DNA of 64,000 nt from Hypholoma sublateritium FD-334 SS-4 (lineage: Eukaryota > Basidiomycota > Agaricomycetes > Agaricales > Strophariaceae): positions 42,876-106,875 of the forward strand of contig KN817643.1 of the NCBI GenBank assembly GCA_000827495.1, written 5' to 3'. Position 1 is the first letter of the stretch. Each line of letters opens with the position of its first letter. Below are positions 47,909 through 59,375 of this stretch, one piece after another. The position numbers were made by a program, and so were the translations under genes. The notes below the pieces were generated by a model. It had not been told where the DNA came from and made no database searches. It worked only from the letters and a program-made list of their open reading frames with translations.

Positions 47909-50703
47909 CTATTTTCTATGACTAGTTTTCTTGCCTTGTAAATTATATGCGGTCTGAGCACGGTAATATGATCTTCCAGTGGAAGGGGCTGTGGCAGATG
48001 TAGTAGCATCCGAGGGACCCAGTTGCATACTAGATGTTGGATAATAGCTGGCATATGGATAGTAAGTAGCATATAAATAGTGACCAGCATGATAAGCTGG
48101 ATTTGGAGGTACAGCGGCAGCCGCAATCGGGGGCGGGAGACTTGACACTACGCGGGGAGTAGGAGTTTGCGATGAGGGTGGTGCCGGCGGCCCGGGTATT
48201 GTGATAGGGCCAAATACATCCGAATTTGTTATATTTGAAGGCACAGACATAGGCGCCCGCGACGGAGACTGAGTTGGGGTACGAGCTGGAGAGAAAGAGG
48301 GCTGTGGAAGTGGCTTAGCATTACGAGATGGCGGTGGACGTGCCGTCAAGTCGCTGTCAATGTTTTGGATAGCCAGAGATGAAGTAGTGGGACCCGCCGC
48401 TGCCAGACGCTGGGGTGGATGTTGAGGTGGTGAACCTTGTACCCGTACTTTCTTTCCCCGTCCTCTGCCAGATCCAGGTAAAACATCGTGACTTGCTTGA
48501 ATACGCCAGTCAGATATCAATTTACAGACAGCGTCGAGATCATCCTTTGAGGCTAGATCCCATTGGATAATCTGCTTCAGGAGAGTGGGAGTGATGGTAG
48601 GCTCCTGCAGAAATTCCCCCGCATGTTCGACCAGCTTGTCAATGTACTTGTCTGGGAAGTAGACGCGAACCGAAATAAATCCATGGGGAGAGCGATCTGC
48701 AAACTCTTCTCACCATTTTTTGAGCTCGAGCTGTAGGTTGTCGCTCTGGGTCTGTGGGAGCCTGACTTTCTTCCCTTTTATTGGTACAAAGACTGCCTGG
48801 GACATAGGCACGGCAATGGCGGTAGTCAATGCAGATGCAGAAGCTGTGGTGCTGGCCGAGCTATGGGAAGAATTGGAAGTTACTGACAGCGCGTGAGGCC
48901 GCTGCCGTGGAATTCTAGGCCGTGCGCTTGAAATAGAATTGATGTGCAGTGGGAAAATGAAGTCCGTGGCATATGCTGAGAGACGTAAGTCATCTGCCTT
49001 GGGAGCAGTGTATTTCACAAGAAGATCAGAGTTACACACCGAGCAGCAGCGGTCAGGGTGCACCCAGCGATCTCGCAGCTGCAGTACAGTCCACATTAAT
49101 TGGCGACTTGATTTCTGTGATCGAGCGCCTCTTTTATCTGGGAGCTTGTACGGTTGATTAAAATTAGTATAAGTATTGAGCTGTGTCTCGGGGCGAAAGT
49201 GATTGCGCAAGTGTGTATGGATGCACTCTTCCATATTTAGAATAATGAGTACTGTGTATAATCGTGTCAAGTTTTGAATTTATTACTCACCGGAAGGCAA
49301 TTTCTCATCGTGTCCAAGGTTGATCAGCTTCTCGAGAGGAGGATCAATCTTAGCCCGATTGGCAGTAAATGTTGCGGATTCCAAAGGTTTTTCCTTTCCT
49401 TTCTTGGTTTTTAAATGGACACCCTGCGGACGAAAGGCCCATCCTTGAACAAATAAAATGCATGTTGCCTCGATGTCCCGACTACGGCCAGCCCGTCCCC
49501 ATCGTTGTGTAAGCGTCGAGATACTCCGCGGGACGGAAAATAGAACCACAAATGCTACATCCGGAACATTACATCCCATGCCAGCCGCATCTGTCGCGCA
49601 TAGAATACGGATCGATCCCGTCCTAAAATTATCCCAGATCTGTGCTTTCGCGTCTTCGGAGGCTATGCTCGTAAACATTTGCACCGAATCTCGATAGTGG
49701 GCAGGTAATATTTTTCGCAGTGTCTCCATTGCTGAGTTGCATTGGTTGATTGTCTCGAAATAAAAGAGGGATTTGGGTAAAACTGTGTTTGGGATGTTGA
49801 TATCTTCCGGAATGGGAGCAGGTAAAATGTTCAGAGCATCGAGGACAGGGTTTGCAGTATTTTCAAGGACATGTACAATGAAAGACAAATTTTTTCGGTC
49901 AACGCCAACGTCCAGGCCCCAGAACGGACGGAAACCAAAAGCTAATGATGACCAGATAACTTCAAATGTTTTTGAGGAGCACGTAGCTGTGCACGCGAGA
50001 ATAGGAATCTCCTGACCGATATAGTCTTGCAGCTTCGCAAGCCCCGAATATTCTTTGCGGAATTTATCTCCCCATTCAACAATACAATGTGCTTCGTCAA
50101 CAACAATGGCCTGAACCTTTGAACGGAACGAAGAATCTTGCCAAAGTTTGCAGAAGTTCTCGCCGAGTGCCATTTCGGGTGACACATAATACAGGTGATG
50201 CTGACACTGTTGTAAGGTTTTCCATGTGTTAGGATCGCTGGAATTGTCCTCGTTTATCATTGCAGCTGATATGTTCTTTGCCTCAGCTTCGGCAACCTAC
50301 ATAATACAGAAATTGTTATGCTACATCCATGTATTGTAATGGTATATCAATAGTTACAGACCTGATCTCGCTCTAATGCCTTCAACGGGGAAATCACAAT
50401 GACAATTTTCTTTTTATCCAATGCGGCTAAGCCTTGGAATATGAGACTTTTTCCATAGCCCGTTCCAGCAATGAGTATTGAATCATAACATTGCCGTAAC
50501 CGATGAATCATGTGTGCTTGCCAATCATCCATCGGAAATGTCAAATTCAGCATTTTAGTAGCCCTTTGCTTTACGTCGTGTGCACTTTCTTTCAGCGTTC
50601 GGATTCCATGTAGACCAACAGCGGATGGCCGTTTATGCTTTCTGGGAGTTTGAATTTGATGCGCGCGCTGTCGCCTTGGAGTTGAGGGAATGTGGGACGC
50701 CAT
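47909..50703 (-). pseudogene. RecQ-like DEAH helicase with one internal stop
   Basis: Three exons on the minus strand (50703-50362, 50296-49291, 49251-47909) form an 896-codon frame with one in-frame TGA at 48710-48712. The helicase core is complete. Walker A AGTGYGKS is at about 79-86, the DEAH box (VVDEAHC) at about 181-184, ACTATCSS corresponds to motif III, and IRILCATDAAGMGCNVPDV and QRWGRAGRS are motifs V and VI. A Cys pair (RCCSVC) lies after the helicase core, as in RecQ zinc-binding regions. The ~270 residues after the TGA continue in the same frame with coding character and end in a Pro/Ser/Tyr-rich tail. A truncated but helicase-competent product remains possible. RecQ helicases unwind DNA, and expanded copies in fungi are often repeat- or telomere-linked. 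The second intron is short, 39 nt. Confidence 0.82.
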
Positions 50704-52760
50704 TTCAGCTCAAGATCAATACCGAAGAGAATTTTAGTGCACAGGAGGTCCAGAGGAGAATTTCCTCGACCACCGATCCCGCTACGCTTTATCTTGCCTT
50801 CATTGATGCCATCGAATATTGCAGCCGCGATGCGCTGATGCGCTGATGCGCTGTGTCACATGGGAAACCGAAGACGAATTTTGACCATTGTTCGGCCCAT
50901 TGCAAGATGAAGAAAAGGTCTACACCTCTGTAACTGTACAACAAAAGTTATTTTCACTATAAAATGCAGGAGCTAATTGATGAGCCTGCTAGATTATGAA
51001 TTGGAGCCTCTAGGGTGTTGTGAGCAAATTGCACTCATTACCCCCCATCAATAAGACTATAACTCAGAGATAAACATGATTTTTCTTATTCTAACTCTTG
51101 TAATGTGTAAAGATTATGTTCTAGTATATTTAATCCAAGTTTCATGTTTTTCTTCCCAATATTGAGCTCAGGCGTCGGGAGCGAGTAAACCCCCTCAATC
51201 GAGGCACTCTGCAGCAAGCCCCTTGTCAGGTGTTGCAAAAATGCAACTATATACAAACAAACACCGGCATGGGCTTGTGCCGAGCCTACCCTGGCCTAGG
51301 CATGGTAAACACACCCAATCCCAAAAAGGCAATACAGCAGAGGCCAGTCCAAATTTGGCCAAGTTCTTTTTGCCTGTGGAAAATGCTAAGTTAATAACTT
51401 TAATTAATTAATAGCTGGTATTCTTGTATTATTAGCATTGTTTATGCACAAATATCATATGTTTGTGCTATATTTAGGTAGCTGGGAATTAATTCTATTT
51501 ATTAGCAATTTTTTCGGAATTTTTAGGGTGACTAAATTTAGCAAAAGCACCTGGATTTTTCAGTATTTCGCGTTTTTCTCAATAAGGAAGAACCCTAGAG
51601 GTATATTTTTGGTCCCGGCATGTTCAGAAAGGGTGGGCCCACAGCTTCCATTTTTGGCAATATTTTCCCACGCTACATATGTGGAAACATATTCCCAATC
51701 TGCAGGCTCTAGCACAGCCTGTCACACCTGTTACACCAAAATAGGCAATGCTAATTGACGGTGTGGATGCATGAACCTTGAATGCTAATAACCATTGCGT
51801 GATGCATAATTCTGACAGTAATAGGTTAAGGCTAGTCTCCCGTAGGCAGACTCCGATACCGCTATTGATGATAAAGTCGATCAACCGTTGATGATTACAG
51901 TCGATCAACTTACCGTATGGAGTCTGCTTGCAAACGCGCCACCAATACTTGCGTAAACACTTTTCCACGCTTTTGGCTCCCACGGTACCCCACGTGAGTA
52001 ATTAACGCGTCGCGTATATTTGCTCTCTCGTGCTAGAAGATGTTTGCTGCAAGTTACATGGCTGAATTGGATGAAATGCCAGCATTAAAATTCAAGTAAG
52101 ACAGAATATGTTTAAAATGTCAGAGAATAACTGATAATAATGAGCTATAATGTTGTGTTGCACAACTACTGGGTTCACAGCTTCCCAACTGACTATTTAG
52201 TCCCCCTGGGGTAGATTGGTGTCAAAAGAGCTGGTATACAGAGTCTGAGCCCATTTGAAATATTTAATTGACGTCTATCAGGACCGTTTTTTGGGTTGAA
52301 ATTGAACACTTCCTGCTGACGAAAAAAAACTCAATGTGTCTGCATACCTAAATTTACGGCTTCAAGATTTAGTCCTAGAGCATAGATATGCATATTTTCT
52401 AGTTAAATATAAGTATGCTCCTAATTCTAGCACACTGTAGCTTCCTTATGTATTGCTGCAATAGTATGAACGACGCGCCAATGTCTCATTGATGTTTCAA
52501 CTCCAAATCAAGCATTAGATACTCAGAGGATCAAATTAATATAACGGAAGCAGGCCAATAGGTTATATTCATTGTTTAGAGTATATATGAGTTCAACTCA
52601 CTATCATTTTCTCAACGTGGCTGGTACAAACACGTATATATGTGAACTGGGGATGCTTAATTGGAGAGCGCGACGAGGCCCGTGGGAATGGAACGTGACA
52701 TACACGTGATTTTTTTTTTTACGCCAGTAAACCATGCGCGTTTGGAAGCAGACTAGGTTA
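50704..52760. other. AT-rich intergenic region
   Basis: No gene is supported. It begins with the helicase promoter region and contains the right copy of the inverted 21-bp motif. Near 51846-51930, GCAGACTCC and GGAGTCTGC form a short inverted pair enclosing two GTCGATCAAC direct repeats. The rest is AT-rich with frequent stops. Confidence 0.4.
51206..51226 (+). repeat. Right copy of inverted 21-bp motif
   Basis: This begins GCACTCTGCAGC and ends AAGCCCCTT, the mirror partner of 45109-45129 with one mismatch. It lies about 0.5 kb beyond the helicase start codon. Confidence 0.55.
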
Positions 52761-53244
52761 AGGCTGGACACGAGTATACCTGCGGATCACCTGGATCTGT
52801 ACCTGCGGGTCACATGGATCAAAAAATCGACACCTGGATTGACCCGGATCCATGGGAAACAGGTACCTGGACCCGCAGGTCACGTTTTGGCGGGTATTTC
52901 CCACGGATCTACCTGCAGGTACTCGCGGGTATTGCTACAATATTGTAACAATATCATTAATTTCATACAATAAAGCATACTTTTTATCAATTTTAAACAG
53001 TAATAAGCTAGTTCTAAGTCCATTGTACCCAGTACATGCCGAAAACTGGGCCGAAAATGCGTTTTTATTAAGTAAAAAAAATAATTCTCATGACCTGCGG
53101 GTATTTGAACTTCCAAAATCCATACCTGGATCGACCTGGATCCGTGGGAACAGGTGATCCGGATCCGCAGGTCAGGTTTTTTGCAGGTATTCCCACGGGT
53201 CAACCTGCGAGTACCTGTGGATCCATACTACTCGTGTCCAGCCT
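52761..53244. mobile_element. 484-bp MITE with 16-bp terminal inverted repeats and TA flanks
   Basis: The ends AGGCTGGACACGAGTA (52761-52776) and TACTCGTGTCCAGCCT (53229-53244) are perfect reverse complements. Each is flanked outside by TA (52759-52760 and 53245-53246), as expected of a TA target-site duplication of the Tc1/mariner type. Inside, both halves carry many short ACCTGCGGGT- and GGATCC-type boxes in mirrored order, with an AT-rich centre. No transposase is encoded, so it is non-autonomous. Identical termini suggest fairly recent movement. Confidence 0.85.
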
Positions 53245-53389
53245 TATAATAGGTGGAGGCACTTGGGCGCCGTACGCGTGCGCACAGGCCCTCAGCCATC
53301 TTGGGTTCGCGGAAAACGCCGCTCAGCCAACTTAGCTTGGCCTAATCTAATCAGGCGACTGCGGACAGTCGATTTCAGTGTGGGGGAGA

Positions 53390-54546
53390 TGATAGGGCGC
53401 GTGCTGGGCCACCTGTTTAATTTTGACATTCCTCAAGGAATACACCTTTTACACAGGTATACAGTAGAGTAGAGTAAGTTACCCGGCTTGACTCTAAAAA
53501 CAGGATAGGACGCCGGCAAGCTATAAAAACATGAACGTCTTAGCGCTACTGGTAACGCTGGCTATCCAGTAGAGTTATGCGGCATAAACAAGTGGGCAGA
53601 CTTAGACTGGGCCTTCAAGGCCAGCATCTGACCTACGGGATGGTTCACTGTAATTACCTGGGAACTCGAGAGGACCACACTGAATATCAGGACACGTAGA
53701 CATGCAGGAGGTTTTCCGGCTTAATGAAGCGGCCTAAATCGTTAAGTGGCTTAATCTAAACATAGAACAAGCGCGCATCCCCTGAAGATCCAGTAGCCCG
53801 ACTATGACCGTCGGACCAAATTAAAAATAGCACAAGCGGCTAAATCCTGTACAGGTGGCTAAACGCCTGCCCGCTTGTTCTACCAAGTAAAACGAACCTT
53901 CGAGATCCTTCCAAAGCATGTGGTTTATTGCAAATAAGCCGCTTGCTCACTCAGCACCGGGCGCTAAGGAGTATGGTGCCTTCACAAACCAGTAAATAGC
54001 CGGCGAACATACTAGAACATTGCGGCAAAGGCTTGGCAGTAGAAACATATAAATACCCGGCTTGTTTGTAGTAGAAAGGTAGGCAATACCAGTAGAAGCT
54101 TTTAGCGGACACCTGTAGCTTCTTGTTGAAAGACATATTTTTGAATCAATATTATAGTTGTATCTAGTGGGACTTTAAGTTTGCAGCTAGAGCATCTATC
54201 AGGGTCTATTTGGACGTTAAACGAGAGTCTATTGGGACTTTAAACTAGAGTTTTTAAGGGACTAACTTGTATCTAGTGGGATCGTAAGGTTCGCAGCTGG
54301 AGCATTTCTCCTGGGCTAATAAGGTCTAGTCTACAGACTCTAAATAAGGAAAAGCACACTTGGTGCTCTAGTCGTCGTGCCAGTTTCCCGGATAACAAAA
54401 CAATACAAAAACCACCTTACAACCAAATCTATATGGTTGACTTTGAGTGAACGTACTTCAGTACTTTTCCAAAGAACCCCGACTCTTGCATTAAAAGAAG
54501 CACTTAAGCAGATTAGCTTTGTGTTAGGTTTTGTGTGTGTGTTTGA
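53390..54546 (+). mobile_element. LTR-like repeat, left copy
   Basis: This sequence matches, in reverse complement, the block at 57891-58946. Shared landmarks run from TGATRGGGCGC at the outer end through AGAGTAGAGTAAG, CCCGGCTTGACTCTAA, GGGCAGACTWAGWCTGG, CTTCAAGGCCAGC, GACCTACGGGA and CAAAGAACCCCGACTC to a TTAGGTTTTGTKTGTG inner end. It starts with TG and has no coding frame, which fits a long terminal repeat of a retrotransposon. The two copies differ substantially, so neither is recent. It is in the opposite orientation to the neighbouring gag fragment and so is unlikely to be that element's own LTR. Confidence 0.6.
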
Positions 54547-54600
54547 ATAGTAGAACTATTCAAGGCATCACTTTACCCTACCAGAACAAATCTACGTCCT

Positions 54601-56483
54601 TCAATGGTCTGACATTTTCTTGTCAAAAATTTCCAAGTATTTGTGATATTCCTTGGGTACCATTTCTTGCAATGTTTTTAAGGGTTTCTTCATTTCATGG
54701 GCTAGACCTTGGGACATTGTAACTTGGTATTGTATCCATGATTCTTTATCCAATGAAGAGGGATCATTGTGAAAGAATTTTGAATGTCTCCAGGTTATTT
54801 TTCCTGTCATCTAGTCTATGTTGGGATTGTACCTTTTGAGCCAAGGGTGTCCTAGGATTATTTTCTGCTTTCCTAATCCCGTTACCAGGAATTCTTCTTT
54901 GAACGTTCATCCTCCTGATTTAAAAGTTTGTATTACTTTGTGCAGAATGGTTCCCTTCTTGTTCTTGGTTCCATCTACATTGAATACCTGGATCTTCTTT
55001 TTCAGGGGGATTTTCCTGAGATCATTTTTTTGAATGAAATTTTGGCCAATGAATTGTCCTTGCGCTCCACAGTCGATAAGTGCCTTTATTCCGGAGATTG
55101 ATTCATTCGTACTTTCACTTGAAATGGAAATGGGGAGCATAGTAAATTTCTCATTTCGAGCTACTTGTACATTGTGAATATGAAAAGAAGAAGAGATATA
55201 CGCCAGCCTATTCTCCTGGTTCAAAAATCCTCTGGATCATACTTGTTCAAAAAGGCCTCTTTTTCATCTTCATTTTCCCATTCGATTTCGCGTATGAATT
55301 TCCTGGCTGCGTCCTTGGTGAACTTGCGGGCAGTGTGTTTGGAATTCCCCATAGATCTGTTACTCGATTTGGCATAATTGTCGTTTCCTGATCTGGATTC
55401 TTGCTCTTTCCACCACGGTTTGTCAGATCGGGGTGGATTAGATCGCTTCTTTGGGCAGTCTTTGGCCATGTGACCTGTTTGCTTGCAATTGAAACAAGCT
55501 CCTTTCCTCAGGAGATCATATCATTCATCTGTGGTCATAGCGTTGATGTCCATTGCGTTCGGATCTCTGGTATTGGTTCTTTCTTGACCATAGCAGTTGG
55601 TGTATCTGGTTACAGTTTATCTGGCTCCTGGGTTCTGGTTGTTCCTGCCCTTGTCTTTGGGAACTGGTTTTCCTAGCATGGCTTGAGTGAGTCTCCAGTT
55701 TTGGTCGAATCGAATGGCTTTGTCCTTCCATTGAGCAAACATCTTGGGAGGGGTTTTGGAGTACACAATCTTGGTGAGAAGTCTTTGGTTCATTGTCTGC
55801 TTGAGGAGTTCAATCTTGTGCTTGTCATCGGTGATCTTTGCTCGTCCACATAAAAGTTCGAATTCAGTGAAGAATTCTTCTGCTGGCATGGTTCCTTGTT
55901 TGAGAATTCTTAATTCATTTTCAGTGTCTGTTTCCTTGGTAGTGGAGTCAAAAGCAGCCTTAAGTTCTTTCATGAAGTCAACGATCTTCTGGTTGCTTAC
56001 GTCAAAGACTCCATTTGCTTGGTGAAGTCAAAGATAATCATTTCTCCAAGTACTGGCTGTTTCTTCTGAGAGGTGTCCCAGCACCCATAGGATCTGTTTC
56101 TCATTGTTGTTGTACTTGTCTGCATTTAACTTCAAGTATATTGCTGCGCTGGCTTCAAAGGCTGAATAGTTTTCCCTTTTTCCATTGAAGGGTTTGATTG
56201 TGAACTTGAGTTCCCCTTTTTTGGTGCTAGTGGTGGTGGAAGCAATTGCTGTTGACATTTTTGGTGGTATTGCCGGTGGTATTGGCGGTGTCGCTGGTGC
56301 TGTCAGTGTTTCATTTCTGAATTCTCCTTCTGGTGGTGTTCTGAATTCTTCAGTTGCTGATGTGTCGCTTTCTTGTTCAGCAGAGAATCTTCCTGTTCTC
56401 GAGGTGATCCTTCTTGGTGTCGATGATCCTGGGGTAGGTGTTCCAGTGGGTGTTGGTCGATTTCTTCCGACTCTTCCAGACAT
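54601..56483 (-). pseudogene. Ty3/gypsy-type gag and protease, decayed and truncated
   Basis: Reading leftward from 56483, a Pro/Thr/Ser-rich leader precedes a gag core (FTIKPFNGKRENYSAFE; then AEEFFTEFELLCGRA), a CCHC zinc knuckle (CFNCKQTGHMAKDC), and, in a shifted frame, an aspartic protease site ALIDCGAQGQFIG. LGKQKIILGHPWLKRYNP and EMVPKEYHKYLEIF come next, just ahead of where reverse transcriptase should begin. The element stops there at about 54600; no RT, RNase H or integrase is present. Same-frame stops occur at 56028-56030 (TGA), 55617-55619 (TAA), 55521-55523 (TGA), 54907-54909 (TGA) and 54811-54813 (TAG). The DCG protease form is normal in many fungal gypsy elements. This copy is dead. 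Confidence 0.85.
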
Positions 56484-56950
56484 GTTGTCAGATGTCCTTG
56501 ATGCTGTCTAGTAGAAACTAGATAGTGTATGGGGAAAGCTAGTTCTTTTGTTACGACTTCGAACGCAGAGCGTATAAGTCATATTCGTTAATCTTATCAA
56601 GGATGTTCAGGACGAACTGGTTTATGGTTCGAGGTCTGAAGTCGAGTATGGTTTAGAATACAAGCAGGTTGGATTCTCAAGAACTAGCTAAAGAACAAGC
56701 AATCCGGCTGCTACATATTTATAGTAGACATTAAATATAGAAGTGACTATAACGAGTCTCATGTCCACGATACTAGTACACGAGAAGTTAGCTGTGAGAT
56801 GGGTTGGTAAGCATAGATGTAAGCGACAAGTAAGCGGCTGAGCAATACAAGCAAACGAAAGGTCGAGTATGGTACACGGATGACTAACAAGGTTGGACAA
56901 CAAAGGAGTGGGTGACAAAGAGGAAGGAAAATGTATCATATTCCATTGCA
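56484..56950 (-). mobile_element. Probable 5' leader and LTR of the gypsy fragment
   Basis: This non-coding stretch lies directly upstream of the gag start and ends where recognisable KDZ transposase sequence begins, at about 56953. GTCGAGTATGG occurs twice (about 56641 and 56861). Its position fits the 5' untranslated leader plus LTR, but without a second LTR the boundaries cannot be fixed. Confidence 0.4.
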
Positions 56951-56952
56951 TG

Positions 56953-57860
56953 TTGCGCGGGCCCCAGGAACTTCATCCACGAGCGGGGCTAAACCTTCAC
57001 CCACTAATCCCCAAGTTTCACGAGCTGGCACATTTGGAAAAAGGACATGAGCAATATTCATTCAATCTGGCCGAGGGCATGGGTATATCTGACAGGGAAT
57101 GTCCTGAGCAAGTCTGGGCCTCCCACAACCCATTGGCCAGGTCAACAAGAACCACAGGGCCCGGTATGCATGACGATATCCTCGACGATAACTTCGGCCA
57201 CTGGAATTGGCTGAAATACAACTCAATGGGTAATTTTATCTTATTTGACTTGCTGATCGCTTTGAATGACATCTGGTTGTGCAGGAAGGACCCTTATTCG
57301 AAGATACCAAGCTGCAGTCTCTGATTGAAATAGGCAGCTTGAGGCCCATTGTGGCTTCACTGCATCCCTTCCACCTGATCTGGTAGAGCTGTGGGGTATG
57401 GTATGTGAGGCTTGGGACACCGATGGCTTTCCAAAGGAAGCTCCTAACCCATTCAAGGCTGCTGATGATGGTAAGTTTTTTGTTATCATTGGTGTATTCT
57501 GGTAACTAAAGTATCACTTTTGCAGGAGTTACTGAAGAGGATGTCAAGCGGCAGCTTGGCAAGGAGGAGGAGGCACTCCGGAGGGTGACAGGGTGAGTAC
57601 CCCTTCACAGCACCTCTGCATCCTCGTTTTTGGCTATGGGTTTAGACCTCAAGGATTCACAGTAAGTGGCTTGCATCTTTGTGTCTTGTTAAGCAACATC
57701 TTTTAACCCACCTTCAGGCAGCAACTAAAGGTGTTCTGCTGCTGAGCAAGCTGGCATCCACAAATCCCTCCTTATGTCTGCACTTGCCGACCAGCAGAAG
57801 ATTCTGGGTGAGAAGATTAGAAATTGGGAGTTGGTGAAGGACGTGGATTTATGCTAGCTG
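56953..57860 (+). pseudogene. KDZ transposase fragment, middle part
   Basis: The translation shows PKFHELAHLEKGHEQYSFNLAEG, WASHNPLARSTRTTGPG and DDNFGHWNWLKY. This is the conserved core of Kyakuja-Dileera-Zisupton (KDZ) transposases, abundant in Agaricomycetes. After an intron starting at about 57231, it continues with LIRRYQAAVSD, a TGA at 57326-57328, NRQLEAHCGFTASLPPDLVE and CEAWDTDGFPKEAPNPF. Further exons read VKRQLGKEEEALRR and SALADQQKILGEKIRNWE. The N-terminal part is missing because gypsy sequence abuts at about 56950. The 3' part resumes at about 58947, beyond an LTR-like insertion. Confidence 0.82.
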
Positions 57861-57890
57861 GGTAAGTGACACTCAAATAGTTATCCTATT

Positions 57891-58946
57891 TGACACACAC
57901 AAACCACACAAACAAAACCTAACTAAGTGCTTCGTTTAATGCGAGAGTCGGGGTTCTTTGTAAAAGTACTGATGTATGTTCACACTAAGTCTACCGGGGT
58001 AGAATGGGTATGGGTGGTTGAAAATAGATGAACTAGCACGACGGCTAGAGCAGCACACTTCTTTTACTCGCTTTATAGTCCGTAGACTCCTGATAGATGC
58101 TCTAGCTGTGAACCCGTGTAGGTCCCACTAGATACAAGCTATAAACCTTTAACCGGACAGATGCTCCAGCTGNGAACTTAANGTCCCACTGGATACAACT
58201 GGAATGAACCTTTCACACAAGCTTATGTCTTTCGACAGAGGTCGCACACGAATCCGCTAAAAGCTTCTCCTGGTATTGCCTGCCTACTTACTATGGGTAC
58301 ACCATGTATTTATATGTATTTTACCGCCAAGACCGCCGAGTTAATCTAGAATCTTCCCCGTGTGTTTATTGGTAGGTGATGGCGCAATACGCCTTGGCTC
58401 TTTACGGGAAAACAGATAAACGGCTTATCTGCATTTTGCCGCATAATGGAAGGGCCTCAATCAAGCGGGAGTGCCTGGTATAATGAAGGGGCCAGCCTTC
58501 AGCCGTTTGCTATTTATAGCTAGCCGACGGATATGTTCGGGCCTTTGGGCAATTTCCCGGTAAGCGCTTGTTACTATTTTTAGTATGCCACATTGTTACC
58601 CGGGATGTCCACGCCGTATGCTTACGCCGCATGCGGTTTTTGATAGTCTGCCCGTGCGGGCTCCAGTGTGTCTTTAAGCTTCATGTCCCTTAGTAATGGT
58701 GCGGCGACTGTCCCGTAGGTCACGAGGCTGGCCTTGAAGGTCCAGACTTAGTCTGCCCATATAGATACGCCGTGTGTCGTGCTAGCCGGCTAGGTCTCGT
58801 GCCCCAGCGCAGCAAACACCGCCAATACGTTCTATGTGTTAGAGTCAAGCCGGGAAGCTTACTCTACTCTGCCGTACAGTGCTACTCCGTGTGCAATACA
58901 TATAAAATGTTAAAATTACACGGGTAGCCCAATAGGCGCCCCATCA
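57891..58946 (-). mobile_element. LTR-like repeat, right copy, inserted in the KDZ gene
   Basis: This is the reverse-complement relative of 53390-54546, read on the minus strand from TGATGGGGCGC to TGTGTGTCA, about 1,056 bp. It begins TG and ends CA, as LTRs do. On both sides lies KDZ transposase sequence that would otherwise be continuous, so it looks like a solo LTR inserted into that gene. No clear 5-bp target duplication is seen. Two N bases occur near 58173 and 58182. Confidence 0.65.
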
Positions 58947-59375
58947 TTGGTGCGACTTATATACATGCCTGGCATCCTCCAGATCCAAATGAACTCTGGT
59001 CTGAACCCCATTGCACTCTGGAGCACCAAGCCTAACCCAGAAGATGTCCCGCTGTGGCTGCCGTCAAGCCTAACAGAGAATCAACGGCGAGCGGCGTGCA
59101 CTGAGAGGCTCCCAAAAATGGAACTCCAGTTGTGCACTACACAATGCTTGAGCAGCCTTGAGGGCCTTCGACGTGCTCTCCGCATGAAGACGCACATGAT
59201 TTTCTTCAAAAACAAAAACATTAGAGGGCAGCAAGATGCATCAGGAAAAATAATATTCCTAGGTAGTATACACTGGCTGTGGTGTAGGCTGGGTAGTCCA
59301 GTGCAGGAGCCACAGAGGCATAATAGGCGCCGTAGCCTACGTAACCCTCAGTGGCTGTGCAGTAGCCCAAAGTAG
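58947..59375 (+). pseudogene. KDZ transposase fragment, C-terminal part
   Basis: The frame opens with YMPGILQIQ just after the LTR-like block and continues with ENPEDVPLWLPSS-type sequence (PNPEDVPLWLPSSLTE), LEGLRRALRMKTHMIFFKNKN and IRGQQ. This is the usual C-terminal end of KDZ transposases, where a YMPG motif follows the coiled helix ending at about 57850. After about residue 95 the frame runs into simple repeats and probably no longer reflects the protein. Confidence 0.72.

Noticed and set aside
51624..51983. 119-codon minus-strand frame
   Set aside because: Cys- and Leu-rich, but low-quality composition in AT-rich non-coding DNA and no motif.
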